Source: Ketobacter sp. MCCC 1A13808
Lineage (GTDB): Bacteria; Pseudomonadota; Gammaproteobacteria; Pseudomonadales; Ketobacteraceae
DNA: 64,000 nucleotides
Assembly (NCBI RefSeq): GCF_009746715.1
Contig: NZ_VRKW01000018.1
Span: forward strand, 1-64,000
Direction of reading: 5' to 3'
Part shown: positions 50,554-61,919 of the stretch, piece by piece
How positions within the stretch are numbered: the stretch's first letter is position 1
Layout of the letters: each line of letters starts with the position of its first letter
Notes under the pieces: model-generated
The model's input: the letters and a program-made list of their open reading frames with translations, nothing else
What the model was told of the DNA's origin: nothing
Databases searched by the model: none
Position numbers and translations under genes: made by a program

Positions 50554-50889
50554 TTAAATGCTTTTCAAAGTGCCTTTGGGCAGGACTGCCGTTACAGCGG
50601 CTTTTTGAAAGGAAATTTCTACGTTGTTCGCAACGTCCACTACAACGTATTCATCCACAACTTTAGTCACCTTGCCCATCATACCGCCGGACAATACCAC
50701 TTCATCGCCTTTGCTTAGTGCACCCATCAACGCCTTGTGTTCTTTGTTACGCTTGGATTGAGGCCGGATAATCATAAAATAGAATATGGCAACCATGACA
50801 ATCATCATGCCCCAGAACGTCATCGGGTTACCCTGTTGAGCCGCTACGGCTCCTGGTTCAGCCATAGCATCTGCTATAAAAAAGCTCAT
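50554..50889 (-). CDS. yajC: Preprotein translocase subunit YajC
   Basis: Small accessory subunit of the SecDF complex, 111 residues. The single helix (MTFWGMMIVMVAIFYFMIIRP) near residue 25-45 is followed by a basic stretch and a small KOW-like domain (GDEVVLSGGMMGKVTKV). It is between tgt and secD, the conserved order. Confidence 0.97.
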   Translation of the reverse strand: MSFFIADAMAEPGAVAAQQGNPMTFWGMMIVMVAIFYFMIIRPQSKRNKEHKALMGALSKGDEVVLSGGMMGKVTKVVDEYVVVDVANNVEISFQKAAVTAVLPKGTLKSI

Positions 50890-50925
50890 ACTTACCTCAA
50901 GTTGTTTACAGTTAAATTAGAGTAT

Positions 50926-52074
<1,149 letters not shown>

Positions 52075-53097
52075 TCAAAGAATTAACATGGCATCGCCAT
52101 AGCTATAAAAACGGTATTGCTGCCGCACCGCATGGGCATAAGCATTTAGCACCGCCTCGCGTCCGGCAAATGCGCTCACCAACATAATCAAGGTGGACTC
52201 AGGCAAATGAAAATTGGTCACCAAGCCATCAATCACTTGAAACTCATAACCCGGATAAATGAAAATATTGGTATCACCCTGATAGGGTGCCACTGCTCCA
52301 CCACCCTTCGCTGAAGCGGTTTCCAGACAACGAACCGAAGTAGTTCCAACGGCAATGACCCGCCCTCCCGCTGCCTTTGTTTCAGCGACGGCATCGACGG
52401 CGGCTTGGTTCACCTCCAACCACTCCGTGTGCATATTATGCTGCCGTATATCTTCAACCCGCACCGGCTGGAACGTTCCCGCCCCCACGTGCAGTGTGAC
52501 AAAGGCCGTACGAATGCCTTTTTCGGCAAGCCGGTCCAGCATAGGCTGGTCAAAATGAAGCCCGGCCGTTGGGGCTGCCACAGCCCCAGGGGTGCTGGCA
52601 TACACAGTCTGGTATCGCTGTAAATCCAAGGACTCATCTTTTCTGTCTATATAGGGAGGCAACGGCATGTGCCCCACTTTCTGCAACCAACCCAACAACG
52701 AAGGCTGATCGCACCGCAACACGAATAAATCGCCGTCGCGCGCTTCAACCTGAAATGAGCCACCACCCTCTACCTCGATCGAACTACCGGGTTTGGGTGC
52801 TTTGCTGGCTCTTACATGAGCCAGGCAGGTATTATCCGAGCGTATACGCTCCACTAATACCTCGACTTTACCCCCGGTATGCTTATTCCCAAACAGGCGG
52901 GCCGGAATTACTTTGGTATTATTGAAAACCAGCAAATCCCCAGGATTCAGTGATTCCGCTAATTGCTTGAATTGCAAATCTTTTATAGCACCATTTTGAC
53001 GATTAAGATTGAGCAGTCGGCTGCCGCTGCGTTGCTCAGCGGGGTATCGCGCAATCAGCGCTTCGGGCAGGTCAAAATGGTAATCAGTACGCTTCAT
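52075..53097 (-). CDS. queA: S-adenosylmethionine:tRNA ribosyltransferase-isomerase
   Basis: Adds the epoxycyclopentanediol ring to preQ1 in tRNA, the step after Tgt. The 340-residue protein starts [19 protein letters not shown] and has [20 protein letters not shown] and the C-terminal [19 protein letters not shown]. It heads the queA-tgt-yajC-secD-secF run. Confidence 0.98.
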   Translation of the reverse strand: MKRTDYHFDLPEALIARYPAEQRSGSRLLNLNRQNGAIKDLQFKQLAESLNPGDLLVFNNTKVIPARLFGNKHTGGKVEVLVERIRSDNTCLAHVRASKAPKPGSSIEVEGGGSFQVEARDGDLFVLRCDQPSLLGWLQKVGHMPLPPYIDRKDESLDLQRYQTVYASTPGAVAAPTAGLHFDQPMLDRLAEKGIRTAFVTLHVGAGTFQPVRVEDIRQHNMHTEWLEVNQAAVDAVAETKAAGGRVIAVGTTSVRCLETASAKGGGAVAPYQGDTNIFIYPGYEFQVIDGLVTNFHLPESTLIMLVSAFAGREAVLNAYAHAVRQQYRFYSYGDAMLIL

Positions 53098-53207
53098 CTG
53101 GATAATGTGGTCACTTATATGGACGCTGCAGGGAACAAATCCGGGCTTCAGCCGGAATCCGGAGGGGCGCGATTATAGCGGTTTATGGATTTCTCTTAAA
53201 TGGCTTG

Positions 53208-53235
53208 TTGACGTCTTGATCGTCATTGATATAAT
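53208..53235 (+). promoter_or_regulatory. Promoter of the tRNA-Leu gene
   Basis: TTGACG (53208-53213), a 16-nt spacer and a perfect TATAAT (53230-53235) lie 39 nt before the tRNA. The hexamers match the sigma-70 consensus nearly perfectly; the GC-rich discriminator CCCCGC follows, typical of stable RNA promoters. Confidence 0.85.
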
Positions 53236-53274
53236 CCCCGCTCTCTTAAGTAGAGACAAGGTTACAAGACACGT

Positions 53275-53361
53275 GCCTGGGTGGCGGAACTGGTAGACGC
53301 GCCGGATTCAAAATCCGGTTCTGGCAACAGAGTGAGAGTTCGATTCTCTCCCTAGGCACCA
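53275..53361 (+). tRNA. tRNA-Leu (anticodon CAA)
   Basis: An 87-nt class II tRNA with the CCA encoded. The acceptor stem GCCTGGG/CCTAGGC has one G-U pair. The anticodon stem CCGGA/TCCGG encloses the loop TTCAAAA, so the anticodon is CAA, reading UUG codons. A long variable arm (class II) and the T-loop GTTCGATTC are present. It lies between queA and the RDD gene, the position of a tRNA-Leu in pseudomonads as I recall. Confidence 0.97.
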
Positions 53362-53373
53362 CTTGTCAAATCC

Positions 53374-53874
53374 ATGACAGATTCCTCAGAAAGAACATCC
53401 TATTTAGAGTTTCCCTCTGCAAGCCTGTTCCGTAGGCTCGCATCGATGGTTTATGACCTGCTTATTCTGGTTGCCATGTGGCTATTGATCGGATTTGCCC
53501 ACGCTGCCATCCGTGGTGTCGACAATCTGGAAAACAATGACTCACTGCAATATACCCTGTTTCCGTTTCTGCTGGGCGGCACGTTCCTGTTTTACTATTG
53601 GTTCTGGAGCCGGGGTGGACAAACGCTCGGTATGCGCGCGTGGCGCTTGCAAGTGGTGGACGCAAATCTGGATGGCAGGCCGCTACGTCTGGCCCAATGC
53701 CTGAGCCGGTTTCTGATCGCTATACTGTCATTACTGAGCTTTGGTCTCGGCTATATTTGGGTGTTGGTCAGCCCGAGCGGGGATTCCTGGCATGACAGCC
53801 TCTCCAATACCCGCACATTGGTGCTGCCCACGGAAGAAAATAAAAAAGTAATGCCGGCCCGAAGGCGGCGATGA
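53374..53874 (+). CDS. RDD-family membrane protein
   Basis: A 166-residue inner-membrane protein of the RDD family. The RDD signature appears as LFRRLASMVYDLL near residue 18 (Arg and Asp of the family motif), with three helices (about 30-50, 65-82, 110-132). The family is poorly understood; some members are Na+/H+ antiporters. Its ATG is 12 nt after the tRNA's CCA end, so it may be transcribed by read-through from the tRNA promoter. Its stop directly abuts the convergent lptG. Confidence 0.88.
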   Translation: MTDSSERTSYLEFPSASLFRRLASMVYDLLILVAMWLLIGFAHAAIRGVDNLENNDSLQYTLFPFLLGGTFLFYYWFWSRGGQTLGMRAWRLQVVDANLDGRPLRLAQCLSRFLIAILSLLSFGLGYIWVLVSPSGDSWHDSLSNTRTLVLPTEENKKVMPARRRR

Positions 53875-54936
53875 TCAAACCCTACGTAACAAATAGATCC
53901 CGATAAACAAACAAACCAGCAATGGCACCAACGCGGCCATCAAAGGCGCAATGCTGAAAATAATGGTGATGTGCCCCAGGAACTGCTGGGCGTAATGAAA
54001 AAGCAAACCGACGATAATCCCCGCCATCAAACGCTGCCCCATCGAGACCGAGCGCAGCGGACCAAAAATAAATGAAATAGCGATAAAAACCATCACCAGC
54101 GTAGTGGCTGGCTGCAACACCTTTTTCCAGAAAGAAAAATAATAGGAAGAACTATCCAACTCTTGGGTTTCCAAATAGGTGGCGTAGGTGTACAGCCCGG
54201 AAATGGACAAATAATCCGGCTTTAACACCACAATAGACATCACATCCGGGGTGATCGTTGTGTTGTCCCAACGTAAGGTCTGGTAGCGCTCTGATGCTGT
54301 ATGGTCTTTGCTTATGCGGGTCTGGCGTACTTGCTCCAGCACCCAGTGATCACCCTGATAAATGGCACGCTGTGAAAAATCCGTTTGCACCAGATTATTG
54401 CTGTCATCAAAAATGAAACGGGAAATTCCGTACATTACGCCATTCGGCTGAACCACCTGGATATGGGTATAGTGGCCGCCTTCCCGATACCAGTAACCCG
54501 CAATTGAGGTAATGCTTTCCCCCAGATACAAATGCCTGGCTCGCTCACTTTGCGCAAATTGCTCGGTTTGTGGCACCACAAATTGTCCCAACAGCAGCCC
54601 TAGCAATACCACCCATATAACCGGCCTGGACGCAGCGAATACGATACGACTGATGGAAACACCGGCGGCGCGGACCACTGTTAACTCACTGGTATTAGCC
54701 AGTGTGCCTAAACCGATCAAACAGCCGATAAGGGTACCAACCGGCATGAACTCATAGATACGCCGGGGCAATGTCAGGGCGATAAATATCAACGCCTGAC
54801 CGGCACCGTAATTGCCTCCCAGATCATCCAGCTCGGTTAAATAAGCAAAGGTGGCGTCCAAACCAACGATAATTAAAGTCACCATTAAAACGGACATTAA
54901 CACCGTACTACCAATATATTTATCCAGTAACTTCAC
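53875..54936 (-). CDS. lptG: LPS export permease LptG
   Basis: Inner-membrane subunit of the LptB2FG transporter that extracts LPS for export. The 353-residue protein has three helices, a periplasmic beta-jellyroll (about 120-265) and three C-terminal helices. I start at GTG 54934-54936: the stop of lptF overlaps it (GTGA) and GGAGG lies 10 nt upstream. The in-frame sequence further upstream overlaps lptF and is not lptG-like. Confidence 0.95.
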   Translation of the reverse strand: MKLLDKYIGSTVLMSVLMVTLIIVGLDATFAYLTELDDLGGNYGAGQALIFIALTLPRRIYEFMPVGTLIGCLIGLGTLANTSELTVVRAAGVSISRIVFAASRPVIWVVLLGLLLGQFVVPQTEQFAQSERARHLYLGESITSIAGYWYREGGHYTHIQVVQPNGVMYGISRFIFDDSNNLVQTDFSQRAIYQGDHWVLEQVRQTRISKDHTASERYQTLRWDNTTITPDVMSIVVLKPDYLSISGLYTYATYLETQELDSSSYYFSFWKKVLQPATTLVMVFIAISFIFGPLRSVSMGQRLMAGIIVGLLFHYAQQFLGHITIIFSIAPLMAALVPLLVCLFIGIYLLRRV

Positions 54937-56057
54937 GGCGCAGAAGCCTCCAGGCGATCCATGCGTTTCTTTGACATCTTCAATCGCAACGAAGGCCAGT
55001 AATTCAGTAAAAAGCCCAACCCAAAGAAAAGCACATGCACCCAATAAAGCCCCAGCTCTGCCGGAATGCGCCCTTTTTCGATGCCACCTTTCACCGACAT
55101 CATGCTCGCGAGGTAAGCAAGATAAATAAGAATGGCTGGCAGCATTTTCAGGTAACGCCCCTGCCTCGGATTGGCACGCGACAAAGGCACAGCAATAAAC
55201 ACCACTATGGGCACCATAATCATAAGAGAAAGCCGCCACTGCAGCTCAACCCGCGCACTGATACTGTCGTCTCCGAGCAGATCCTCCGTAGTGCGATCCT
55301 GGAATTCTGCTGCCCCTTGTGAAACCAGCTTTTCTTCGAGCTTAATGGTGTATTCTCCGTAGCGCGTCTGGGCAAAAACGGAGCTTCCCGGGTCCACTTC
55401 AAAGCGCACGCCGTTGGACATCACCAGATACCGGTTACCTTTATCGTCAATTCGATAGGTGCCTTCTGTCGCACGCATCAGAATGACCTTACTGTATTCA
55501 TCTCCGACATTTTCGCGGTCGTAATTAACGATAAACAGGTTTTTCATCACACCGGCGCGGCTATCAATATCCTCGACATAAGTCACTGTACTGCCGTCCC
55601 GCGTGGAATGGAACCGGCGCGGGCTCAGCACATCAAGGCCCGAGCGTGTTTGCTGTTCAAAGATAAGATTATTGGCTTTCTGGGCACCCCATGGAGACAG
55701 AAAAAATGCGAAGTAGCCGATCAAAAGCGACATACAAATAGCCGGGATCAGGGATAGCGCCACCAACCTTCGCTGGCTGACACCGCACGCCTGCAGCACT
55801 ACCATTTCGTTTTCCAGATACATCCTGCCATAGGACAGCAATATGCCGAGAAACAAACCCAAAGGCAGGATCAGCTCCAGAAAATCAGGTAGCCGATAGG
55901 CCATTATCATAAACACCGCACCACCTTCAAGCTTGCCGACCGCAGCCTGCGACAAGTACTTCAGAAAGCGACTGGAAACCAAAATAAAGGTCAGGATCGA
56001 GCTGACCGCTATGGTCGCCCAAAATAACTGCCGGGATAGATATCGATATATAATCAT
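54933..56057 (-). CDS. lptF: LPS export permease LptF
   Basis: Partner of LptG, 374 residues. It starts MIIYRYLSRQLFWATIAVSS and shows the same fold: N-terminal helices, a periplasmic beta-jellyroll (about 130-270) and C-terminal helices. AAGGAG precedes the ATG. It is divergent from pepA, with 120 bases between starts, as in pseudomonads, and is coupled to lptG by a 4-nt overlap. Confidence 0.97.
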   Translation of the reverse strand: MIIYRYLSRQLFWATIAVSSILTFILVSSRFLKYLSQAAVGKLEGGAVFMIMAYRLPDFLELILPLGLFLGILLSYGRMYLENEMVVLQACGVSQRRLVALSLIPAICMSLLIGYFAFFLSPWGAQKANNLIFEQQTRSGLDVLSPRRFHSTRDGSTVTYVEDIDSRAGVMKNLFIVNYDRENVGDEYSKVILMRATEGTYRIDDKGNRYLVMSNGVRFEVDPGSSVFAQTRYGEYTIKLEEKLVSQGAAEFQDRTTEDLLGDDSISARVELQWRLSLMIMVPIVVFIAVPLSRANPRQGRYLKMLPAILIYLAYLASMMSVKGGIEKGRIPAELGLYWVHVLFFGLGFLLNYWPSLRLKMSKKRMDRLEASAP

Positions 56058-56177
56058 TAAAAAGGAGCGTCAGCTCTGGAAAATCACGTTAATTTTGGTT
56101 AATAGTGCGTATAGTTAAGAACAGCTAAAGATCAGCCATTATCTAACAATCGAATTCTTTTGTCTTGCGAGGTTTGA

Positions 56178-57680
56178 ATGGACTTTAAAATTAAAAAATC
56201 CACACCAGAAAAAACGAAAACAGATGCTTTGATACTTCCTGTATTCGAAGGAGCCACTTTGGGGGAAAACGGAGCCGCTGTAAATGGTGCAACCTCAAAC
56301 AGTTTAGGCTCAATTCTGAAAGGCGGTGACATTAACGGCAAATGCGGGGAAACACTGGTACTCAATAGCATTGACGGTATCAGCGCCCAACGCGTCGTAT
56401 TGATGGGCTTAGGAAAGGCAGAAGACCTGAACGAAAGTGGTTTCCGTAAAGCCTTCAGCGCTGCGATCAACGCGGTAAAAGGTACCGCAGCGAAAGATGC
56501 CAGCGTGGTCATAGAAGATATCCGGGTCAATAACCGCGATGCTACCTGGCTCAGCCGCCAGATAGTCGAGTTGGCGGAGTACGCGACCTATACGTTTAAT
56601 CAGTTTAAAAGCAAAGATAATCACAAGAACGTTAAATTAAAGAAACTGTCTCTGATTTACAGCGCCGGTGAAAACGAGGCGTTATTAACCCAGGGCACCA
56701 AGATCGGGAAAGCCATCGCCAACGGCATGAATTTCACCCGGGATCTCGGCAATATTCCACCCAACGTATGCAACCCCTCCTATCTCGCCCAGGAAGCCAA
56801 AAACCTAGCAAAATCCGACAAAAATCTCACCACAACCATTGTGGATGAGAAAGAAATGAAAGAATTAGGCATGGGTGCGCTACTGTCAGTCAGTGCCGGC
56901 AGTGCGACGCCTGCAAAGTTGATCGTAATGGAATATAAGGGCGGCAAAAAAAGTGACAAACCCCATGTCCTGGTCGGGAAAGGCATTACGTTTGACACTG
57001 GGGGTATTTCATTAAAGCCGGCCCCTGACATGGACACGATGAAATGGGATATGTGTGGTGCCGCCTCCGTATTCGGCACCATGAAAGCGGTGCTGGAAAT
57101 GGAGTTGCCAATGAACGTTATTGGTGTGGTGGCCGCAGCCGAAAACATGCCCGGCGGCAAAGCAACCCGCCCCGGAGATATCGTCACCACCATGTCGGGG
57201 CAAACCGTTGAGATCCTGAATACCGATGCCGAAGGACGCTTGGTATTGTGCGATGCGCTCACCTATGTGGAGCGTTTCAAACCGGCTTCGGTGGTCGATA
57301 TCGCCACGCTCACTGGAGCGGTGATTGTCGCTTTAGGCCCCTTTGCTTCTGGTATGATGAGCAGCAATGAGGCCGTGGCCGAGGCGCTGGAAGCCGCATC
57401 GGAGTATTCACAGGATAAACTCTGGCGACTGCCCCTGTGGGACGAATATCAAGCCTTACTGGACAGCCCTTTCGCAGACATCGGAAATATCGGTAATTCC
57501 GGCCCCAAAGCAGGCTCTATCACTGCAGCCTGCTTCTTATCCCGCTTTACCAAGGCCTATCCCTGGGCTCATCTTGATGTTGCTGGTAGTGCTTTCGTTG
57601 GCAGTGGACCAGCCAAAGGCGGCACCGGACGCCCAGTTCCCCTGCTAACCCAGTACCTGATCGGACAATCTGAGGCATGA
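56178..57680 (+). CDS. pepA: Leucyl aminopeptidase PepA
   Basis: Cytosolic M17 metallo-aminopeptidase; in E. coli PepA also binds DNA in Xer recombination and carAB control. The 500-residue protein has the N-terminal macro-like domain and the catalytic domain with VGKGITFDTGGISLKP, MKWDMCGAASVFGTM and NTDAEGRLVLCDAL (metal and active-site residues). Length is typical. The last codons overlap holC by 4 nt (ATGA). Confidence 0.97.
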   Translation: MDFKIKKSTPEKTKTDALILPVFEGATLGENGAAVNGATSNSLGSILKGGDINGKCGETLVLNSIDGISAQRVVLMGLGKAEDLNESGFRKAFSAAINAVKGTAAKDASVVIEDIRVNNRDATWLSRQIVELAEYATYTFNQFKSKDNHKNVKLKKLSLIYSAGENEALLTQGTKIGKAIANGMNFTRDLGNIPPNVCNPSYLAQEAKNLAKSDKNLTTTIVDEKEMKELGMGALLSVSAGSATPAKLIVMEYKGGKKSDKPHVLVGKGITFDTGGISLKPAPDMDTMKWDMCGAASVFGTMKAVLEMELPMNVIGVVAAAENMPGGKATRPGDIVTTMSGQTVEILNTDAEGRLVLCDALTYVERFKPASVVDIATLTGAVIVALGPFASGMMSSNEAVAEALEAASEYSQDKLWRLPLWDEYQALLDSPFADIGNIGNSGPKAGSITAACFLSRFTKAYPWAHLDVAGSAFVGSGPAKGGTGRPVPLLTQYLIGQSEA

Positions 57681-58114
57681 CACGGGTGGATTTTTATATC
57701 CTGCCGGAAGACAACCGCATCTCGCCGCTGCATTACGCAGCGCGACTGGTTGAGAAGGCGTTCCGGCGAGGTCACCAAATCTATATCCACACCCGCGACG
57801 AGGAGCAAACCCGACTCCTTAGTGAGCAGCTGTGGCAGCGTCCACAGTCTTTTTTGGCCCATGACGCAAGCGATTGCGGGGGGCCGCAAGGCCAGGCACA
57901 AAAACATCATCGGATCCAGGTGTCCCACCAGGGGCAACCTGGCCTCCATTCTGACGTAATGGTTAACCTGGCCGGCACAATTCCGGATTTTTTCTCACGA
58001 TTTGAACGAGTTGCGGAGATCGTACCCGGCAAACCGGAATCCAGGTCACAAAGTAGACAGAACTTCCGGTTTTACCAAGAAAGAGGCTATGCTTTAAATA
58101 GCCACAGCATCTAA
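57677..58114 (+). CDS. holC: DNA polymerase III chi subunit
   Basis: Part of the clamp-loader complex; chi binds single-stranded DNA-binding protein. The 145-residue protein starts MTRVDFYILPEDN and has the family's VEKAFRRGHQIYIHTRDEEQ and PQSFLAHD segments. The start overlaps the pepA stop by 4 nt, so translation is coupled. The next gene is 56 nt away. Confidence 0.93.
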   Translation: MTRVDFYILPEDNRISPLHYAARLVEKAFRRGHQIYIHTRDEEQTRLLSEQLWQRPQSFLAHDASDCGGPQGQAQKHHRIQVSHQGQPGLHSDVMVNLAGTIPDFFSRFERVAEIVPGKPESRSQSRQNFRFYQERGYALNSHSI

Positions 58115-58170
58115 TTGCAAACGTGGCCAGGAGATCTTTGTAACCCTCTTAATCGGTCGGTGTAGAACAG

Positions 58171-58911
58171 ATGAGCCAACGTGAGAACAACCCAGAAAAC
58201 AGCGCCAAGGTAAAAACCAAAACCCGGATGCTCGACGAGCTTAAATCACTTAGTGAGATGCTGGAGGACGAAGAATTCGCCAACCCGATCCGCCAGGATA
58301 TTCCCGTGCTTAAAAGCTTCGTTGAGGACGTTCCCGTGCTCAACGAGACGCACCCTGATTTTCCCAGCCCTACTTTGGATACGATCGATCGCGGAGCAGC
58401 CACCTTCAGCACCACCCCGGCTAAAAACTTCAATGAGGGTGATCTGGACATGAGTTTTCTGGATAATGATCCACTGGAAATCAGCGATCGGTTCCGGAAC
58501 CCAGCGAACGCGGCTGCGCCACAGGCACCACAAGCCATAGCGACCAAAGCCGAACCCGAAAGACCGGTTCCCGCCCGATCGACGGATATCGAAAACCCCT
58601 TCTTACCCCGATCTACATTGGAGAAGCTGCGCGAGAGCCACAACCGCAGCAACCACAAGGCATCGCAATCTGACAGCATCAGTGATGCCTCGACACAACT
58701 CCACCAACTACTGCACGACAATCCACTTAATAAGCTCTCATTCGACCTCAATCAATCTTCTAGGGAATATCAAGCCCTACGGCAAAAGGCCAGCCAGCTG
58801 GTGAATGAAGTCATTCGCGCCAATATGCACCGGTTAGAAGCTGAGCTACGCATGAAGCTGGAACAGGAAGTGGACAGAATGTTCAAAGAGCTTAAGAAAA
58901 AATCGAGCTGA
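58171..58911 (+). CDS. Conserved hypothetical between holC and valS
   Basis: A 246-residue soluble, charged protein of unknown function. It starts MSQRENNPENSAKVKTKT, with an acidic N-terminal part (LKSLSEMLEDEEF, LKSFVEDVPVLNE), a Pro/Ala-rich middle and a C-terminal predicted helix (LVNEVIRANMHRLEAELRMK). A gene in this position exists in pseudomonads. I see no enzymatic motif. No sequence resemblance to a named family is recognised. Confidence 0.85.
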   Translation: MSQRENNPENSAKVKTKTRMLDELKSLSEMLEDEEFANPIRQDIPVLKSFVEDVPVLNETHPDFPSPTLDTIDRGAATFSTTPAKNFNEGDLDMSFLDNDPLEISDRFRNPANAAAPQAPQAIATKAEPERPVPARSTDIENPFLPRSTLEKLRESHNRSNHKASQSDSISDASTQLHQLLHDNPLNKLSFDLNQSSREYQALRQKASQLVNEVIRANMHRLEAELRMKLEQEVDRMFKELKKKSS

Positions 58912-58980
58912 ACGGTTACACAGGCAGAAAAATCCCCAACACATCGGTATACTTGTCGGCCCCATAATTCGTCCCCGGAA

Positions 58981-59002
58981 TGCCTGAGTAGGCAATTTTT
59001 TT
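58981..59002 (+). terminator. Possible terminator/attenuator before valS
   Basis: TGCCT-GAGT-AGGCA (58981-58994) followed by ATTTTTTT. The stem is only 5 bp, so it is weak. It lies 44 nt before the valS start and after the hypothetical gene. Confidence 0.4.
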
Positions 59003-59045
59003 GACGAACAAGTTGGCTAATTCAAGACAAGAGACATCGGTGATC

Positions 59046-61898
59046 ATGGAAAAAACCTTCGACCCAAGTGCAATCGAAACCCATTGGTATCAAACCTGGG
59101 AAGCCAAAGGCTATTTCAAGCCAAGCGGCCAGGGTGATGCCTACAGCATCATGATTCCACCACCGAATGTCACCGGAAGCCTGCATATGGGACATGCCTT
59201 CCAGGATACCATCATGGATACGCTGATTCGCTGTCAGCGGATGCGGGGCAACAACACCCTATGGCAGGTCGGCACCGATCATGCCGGTATCGCCACGCAA
59301 ATGGTAGTTGAAAGGCAACTGGCCGCAAAGGGAGAAACCCGCCACGACCTGGGTCGAGAAAAATTTCTGGAAAAGGTCTGGCAATGGAAAGCGGAATCCG
59401 GCGGTACCATTACCCAACAACTCAGACGCATGGGTGCCAGCCTGGACTGGACCCGCGAACGCTTCACGATGGATGACGGCTTGTCCAACGCCGTTAAAGA
59501 AGTATTTGTGCAGCTATACAACGAAGGGCTGATTTATCGGGGCAAACGCCTGGTCAATTGGGATCCCAAACTGCACACAGCAATCTCTGATCTTGAAGTT
59601 GAAAACGTCGATCAGAAAGGCAGCATGTGGCACTTCCGCTATCCGCTCAGCCAAGGTGCAACGACAGCCGATGGCAAAGATTACATAGTGGTCGCTACAA
59701 CCCGCCCCGAAACTATGCTCGGCGATACGGCAGTCGCAGTCAATCCCAAGGATGAACGCTACTCCAATCTGATTGGCAAAAGCATCATGCTGCCACTGGT
59801 GAACCGTGAAATCCCCATCGTCGCGGATGATTATGTCGAGATGGAATTCGGCACCGGTTGCGTAAAGATCACGCCAGCCCATGATTTTAACGACTATGAG
59901 GTCGGCAAGCGGCACAACCTGCCGCTGGTGAACATTTTTAGCGTGGACGCCGCTATTCTGGAGCTTGCCGAAGTATTCAATTTTGACGGCAGTGAAAACA
60001 CGGTGGTGGACAGGGCACTACCACAAGCGTACCGCGGTGACGACCGGTTCGTGGCGCGCAAAAAAATCATTGCCGACCTGGAAAGTCTGGGCCTGCTGGA
60101 AAAAGTTGAACCGCATGGATTAAAGGTCCCTAAAGGTGACCGTTCCGGCGTCGTTGTCGAGCCCTTTCTAACAGACCAATGGTATGTGCGGGTAGCACCT
60201 TTGGCCGAGCCCGCCATCCGCGCGGTTGAAAACGGCGATATCCAATTCGTGCCCAAACAGTACGAGAATATGTATTTCGCCTGGATGCGGGACATCCAGG
60301 ATTGGTGCATCTCCCGCCAGCTATGGTGGGGGCATCGCATTCCAGCCTGGTACGATACCGAAGGCAATGTTTACGTTGGGCGAGACGAAGCAGAAGTGAG
60401 AGAAAAGCATAATTTGACTGGCGATGTGTCTTTACGACAGGACGATGATGTTCTGGATACCTGGTTCAGCTCCGCATTATGGACTTTCTCGACACTAGGC
60501 TGGCCAGAGAAAACACCAGAGCTTGCCACCTTCCACCCCAGCAGCGTCTTGGTCACTGGTTTCGACATAATATTTTTCTGGGTTGCGCGGATGATTATGA
60601 TGACCCTGCATTTTATGAAAAACGAAGACGGATCTGCTCAGGTACCCTTTAAAACCGTCTATGTTCATGGCTTGGTCAGGGATGCCGAAGGCCAAAAAAT
60701 GTCGAAATCCAAAGGTAATGTATTGGACCCCCTCGATATTATAGACGGGATCGAACTGGAAACACTGGTAACCAAACGCACCAGCGGCATGATGCAACCC
60801 CAACTTGCAGCCAAGATTGAAAAACAAACCCGCAAACACTTTGCCGACGGCATCGCCTCTTACGGCACCGATGCTTTGCGCTTCACCTTTTTGTCCCTGG
60901 CCTCCACCGGACGGGATATTAAGTTCGATACCGGGCGCCTGGAAGGCTATCGTAATTTCTGCAACAAACTATGGAATGCCAGTCGTTACGTCATGATGAA
61001 CACCGATGACGAAGATTGCGCAAATGACAACAAACCGGTGGAACTGAGCCTTGCAGATCGCTGGGTTATATCCCGCTTGCAGAAAACAGAACAGCAGGTC
61101 GCGAAAGCGATGGACGAATACCGCTTCGACCACGCCTCGCAAGCGCTTTACGAATTTGTCTGGAATGAATACTGTGACTGGTATCTGGAACTCTCAAAAG
61201 CGGTGCTCAGTAATGAAAATGCAACCGAACTTGCGAAGCGAGGCACCCGCCGCACACTAGTAAACGTATTAGAGGCGATCTTACGGTTGGCACACCCAAT
61301 GATGCCGTTTATCACCGAAGAGATCTGGCAACAGATTGCACCCAAAGCTGGAGCGCAGGGCGAAACTATAATGCTGCAAGCCTACCCCCTTGCGGATGAA
61401 AGCAAAATTGACAGCGACGCTGAAGCCGATATTGCCTGGCTGCAAGGCATCATACTTGCGGTTCGAAATATTCGCGGAGAAATGAACATTTCCCCCGGCA
61501 AAGCTCTGCCAGTATTACTGCAACAGGGCAATGAAAGCGACCAACAGCGTTTCGATGCCTACCAGAATTTATTGCTGTTTCTGGCTAAACTGGAAAGCCT
61601 AAGCTGGCTGCAACCGGATCAGGAAGCCCCCATGTCATCTATTCAACTGGTTGGCGACATGCAAGTTCGCGTACCGATGGCGGGGTTAATTGATAAGGAC
61701 GCTGAAGTTGGCCGACTGCAAAAGGAAATCGACAAGCGCCAGCAGGAAATCAAACGCGTTGAAGGCAAGCTCAACAACCCTAAATTTGTCGATCGGGCAC
61801 CGGCAGACGTGGTAGAAAAGGAAAAACAAAAAATTGTGGAGCATCAATCTGCGCTATCTCAACTCCAAATCCAGATGGATAAAATCCGGGCCCTGTAA
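59046..61898 (+). CDS. valS: Valyl-tRNA synthetase
   Basis: Class I aminoacyl-tRNA synthetase, 950 residues. The HIGH motif appears as GSLHMGHAF near residue 50, KMSKS in [10 protein letters not shown] near 555, the editing domain in between ([10 protein letters not shown]) and a C-terminal coiled coil ([18 protein letters not shown]). I start at ATG 59046 ([14 protein letters not shown], the usual N-terminus) and not the in-frame ATG at 59001. No T-box or leader peptide was seen. Confidence 0.98.
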   Translation: MEKTFDPSAIETHWYQTWEAKGYFKPSGQGDAYSIMIPPPNVTGSLHMGHAFQDTIMDTLIRCQRMRGNNTLWQVGTDHAGIATQMVVERQLAAKGETRHDLGREKFLEKVWQWKAESGGTITQQLRRMGASLDWTRERFTMDDGLSNAVKEVFVQLYNEGLIYRGKRLVNWDPKLHTAISDLEVENVDQKGSMWHFRYPLSQGATTADGKDYIVVATTRPETMLGDTAVAVNPKDERYSNLIGKSIMLPLVNREIPIVADDYVEMEFGTGCVKITPAHDFNDYEVGKRHNLPLVNIFSVDAAILELAEVFNFDGSENTVVDRALPQAYRGDDRFVARKKIIADLESLGLLEKVEPHGLKVPKGDRSGVVVEPFLTDQWYVRVAPLAEPAIRAVENGDIQFVPKQYENMYFAWMRDIQDWCISRQLWWGHRIPAWYDTEGNVYVGRDEAEVREKHNLTGDVSLRQDDDVLDTWFSSALWTFSTLGWPEKTPELATFHPSSVLVTGFDIIFFWVARMIMMTLHFMKNEDGSAQVPFKTVYVHGLVRDAEGQKMSKSKGNVLDPLDIIDGIELETLVTKRTSGMMQPQLAAKIEKQTRKHFADGIASYGTDALRFTFLSLASTGRDIKFDTGRLEGYRNFCNKLWNASRYVMMNTDDEDCANDNKPVELSLADRWVISRLQKTEQQVAKAMDEYRFDHASQALYEFVWNEYCDWYLELSKAVLSNENATELAKRGTRRTLVNVLEAILRLAHPMMPFITEEIWQQIAPKAGAQGETIMLQAYPLADESKIDSDAEADIAWLQGIILAVRNIRGEMNISPGKALPVLLQQGNESDQQRFDAYQNLLLFLAKLESLSWLQPDQEAPMSSIQLVGDMQVRVPMAGLIDKDAEVGRLQKEIDKRQQEIKRVEGKLNNPKFVDRAPADVVEKEKQKIVEHQSALSQLQIQMDKIRAL

Positions 61899-61919
61899 GC
61901 ACTAATCCGACACGTTAAA

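Noticed and set aside
54937-55239. Longer N-terminus of LptG
   Set aside because: That stretch lies inside lptF, has no LptG-like sequence, and the GTG/TGA overlap with a GGAGG site gives a family-length protein.
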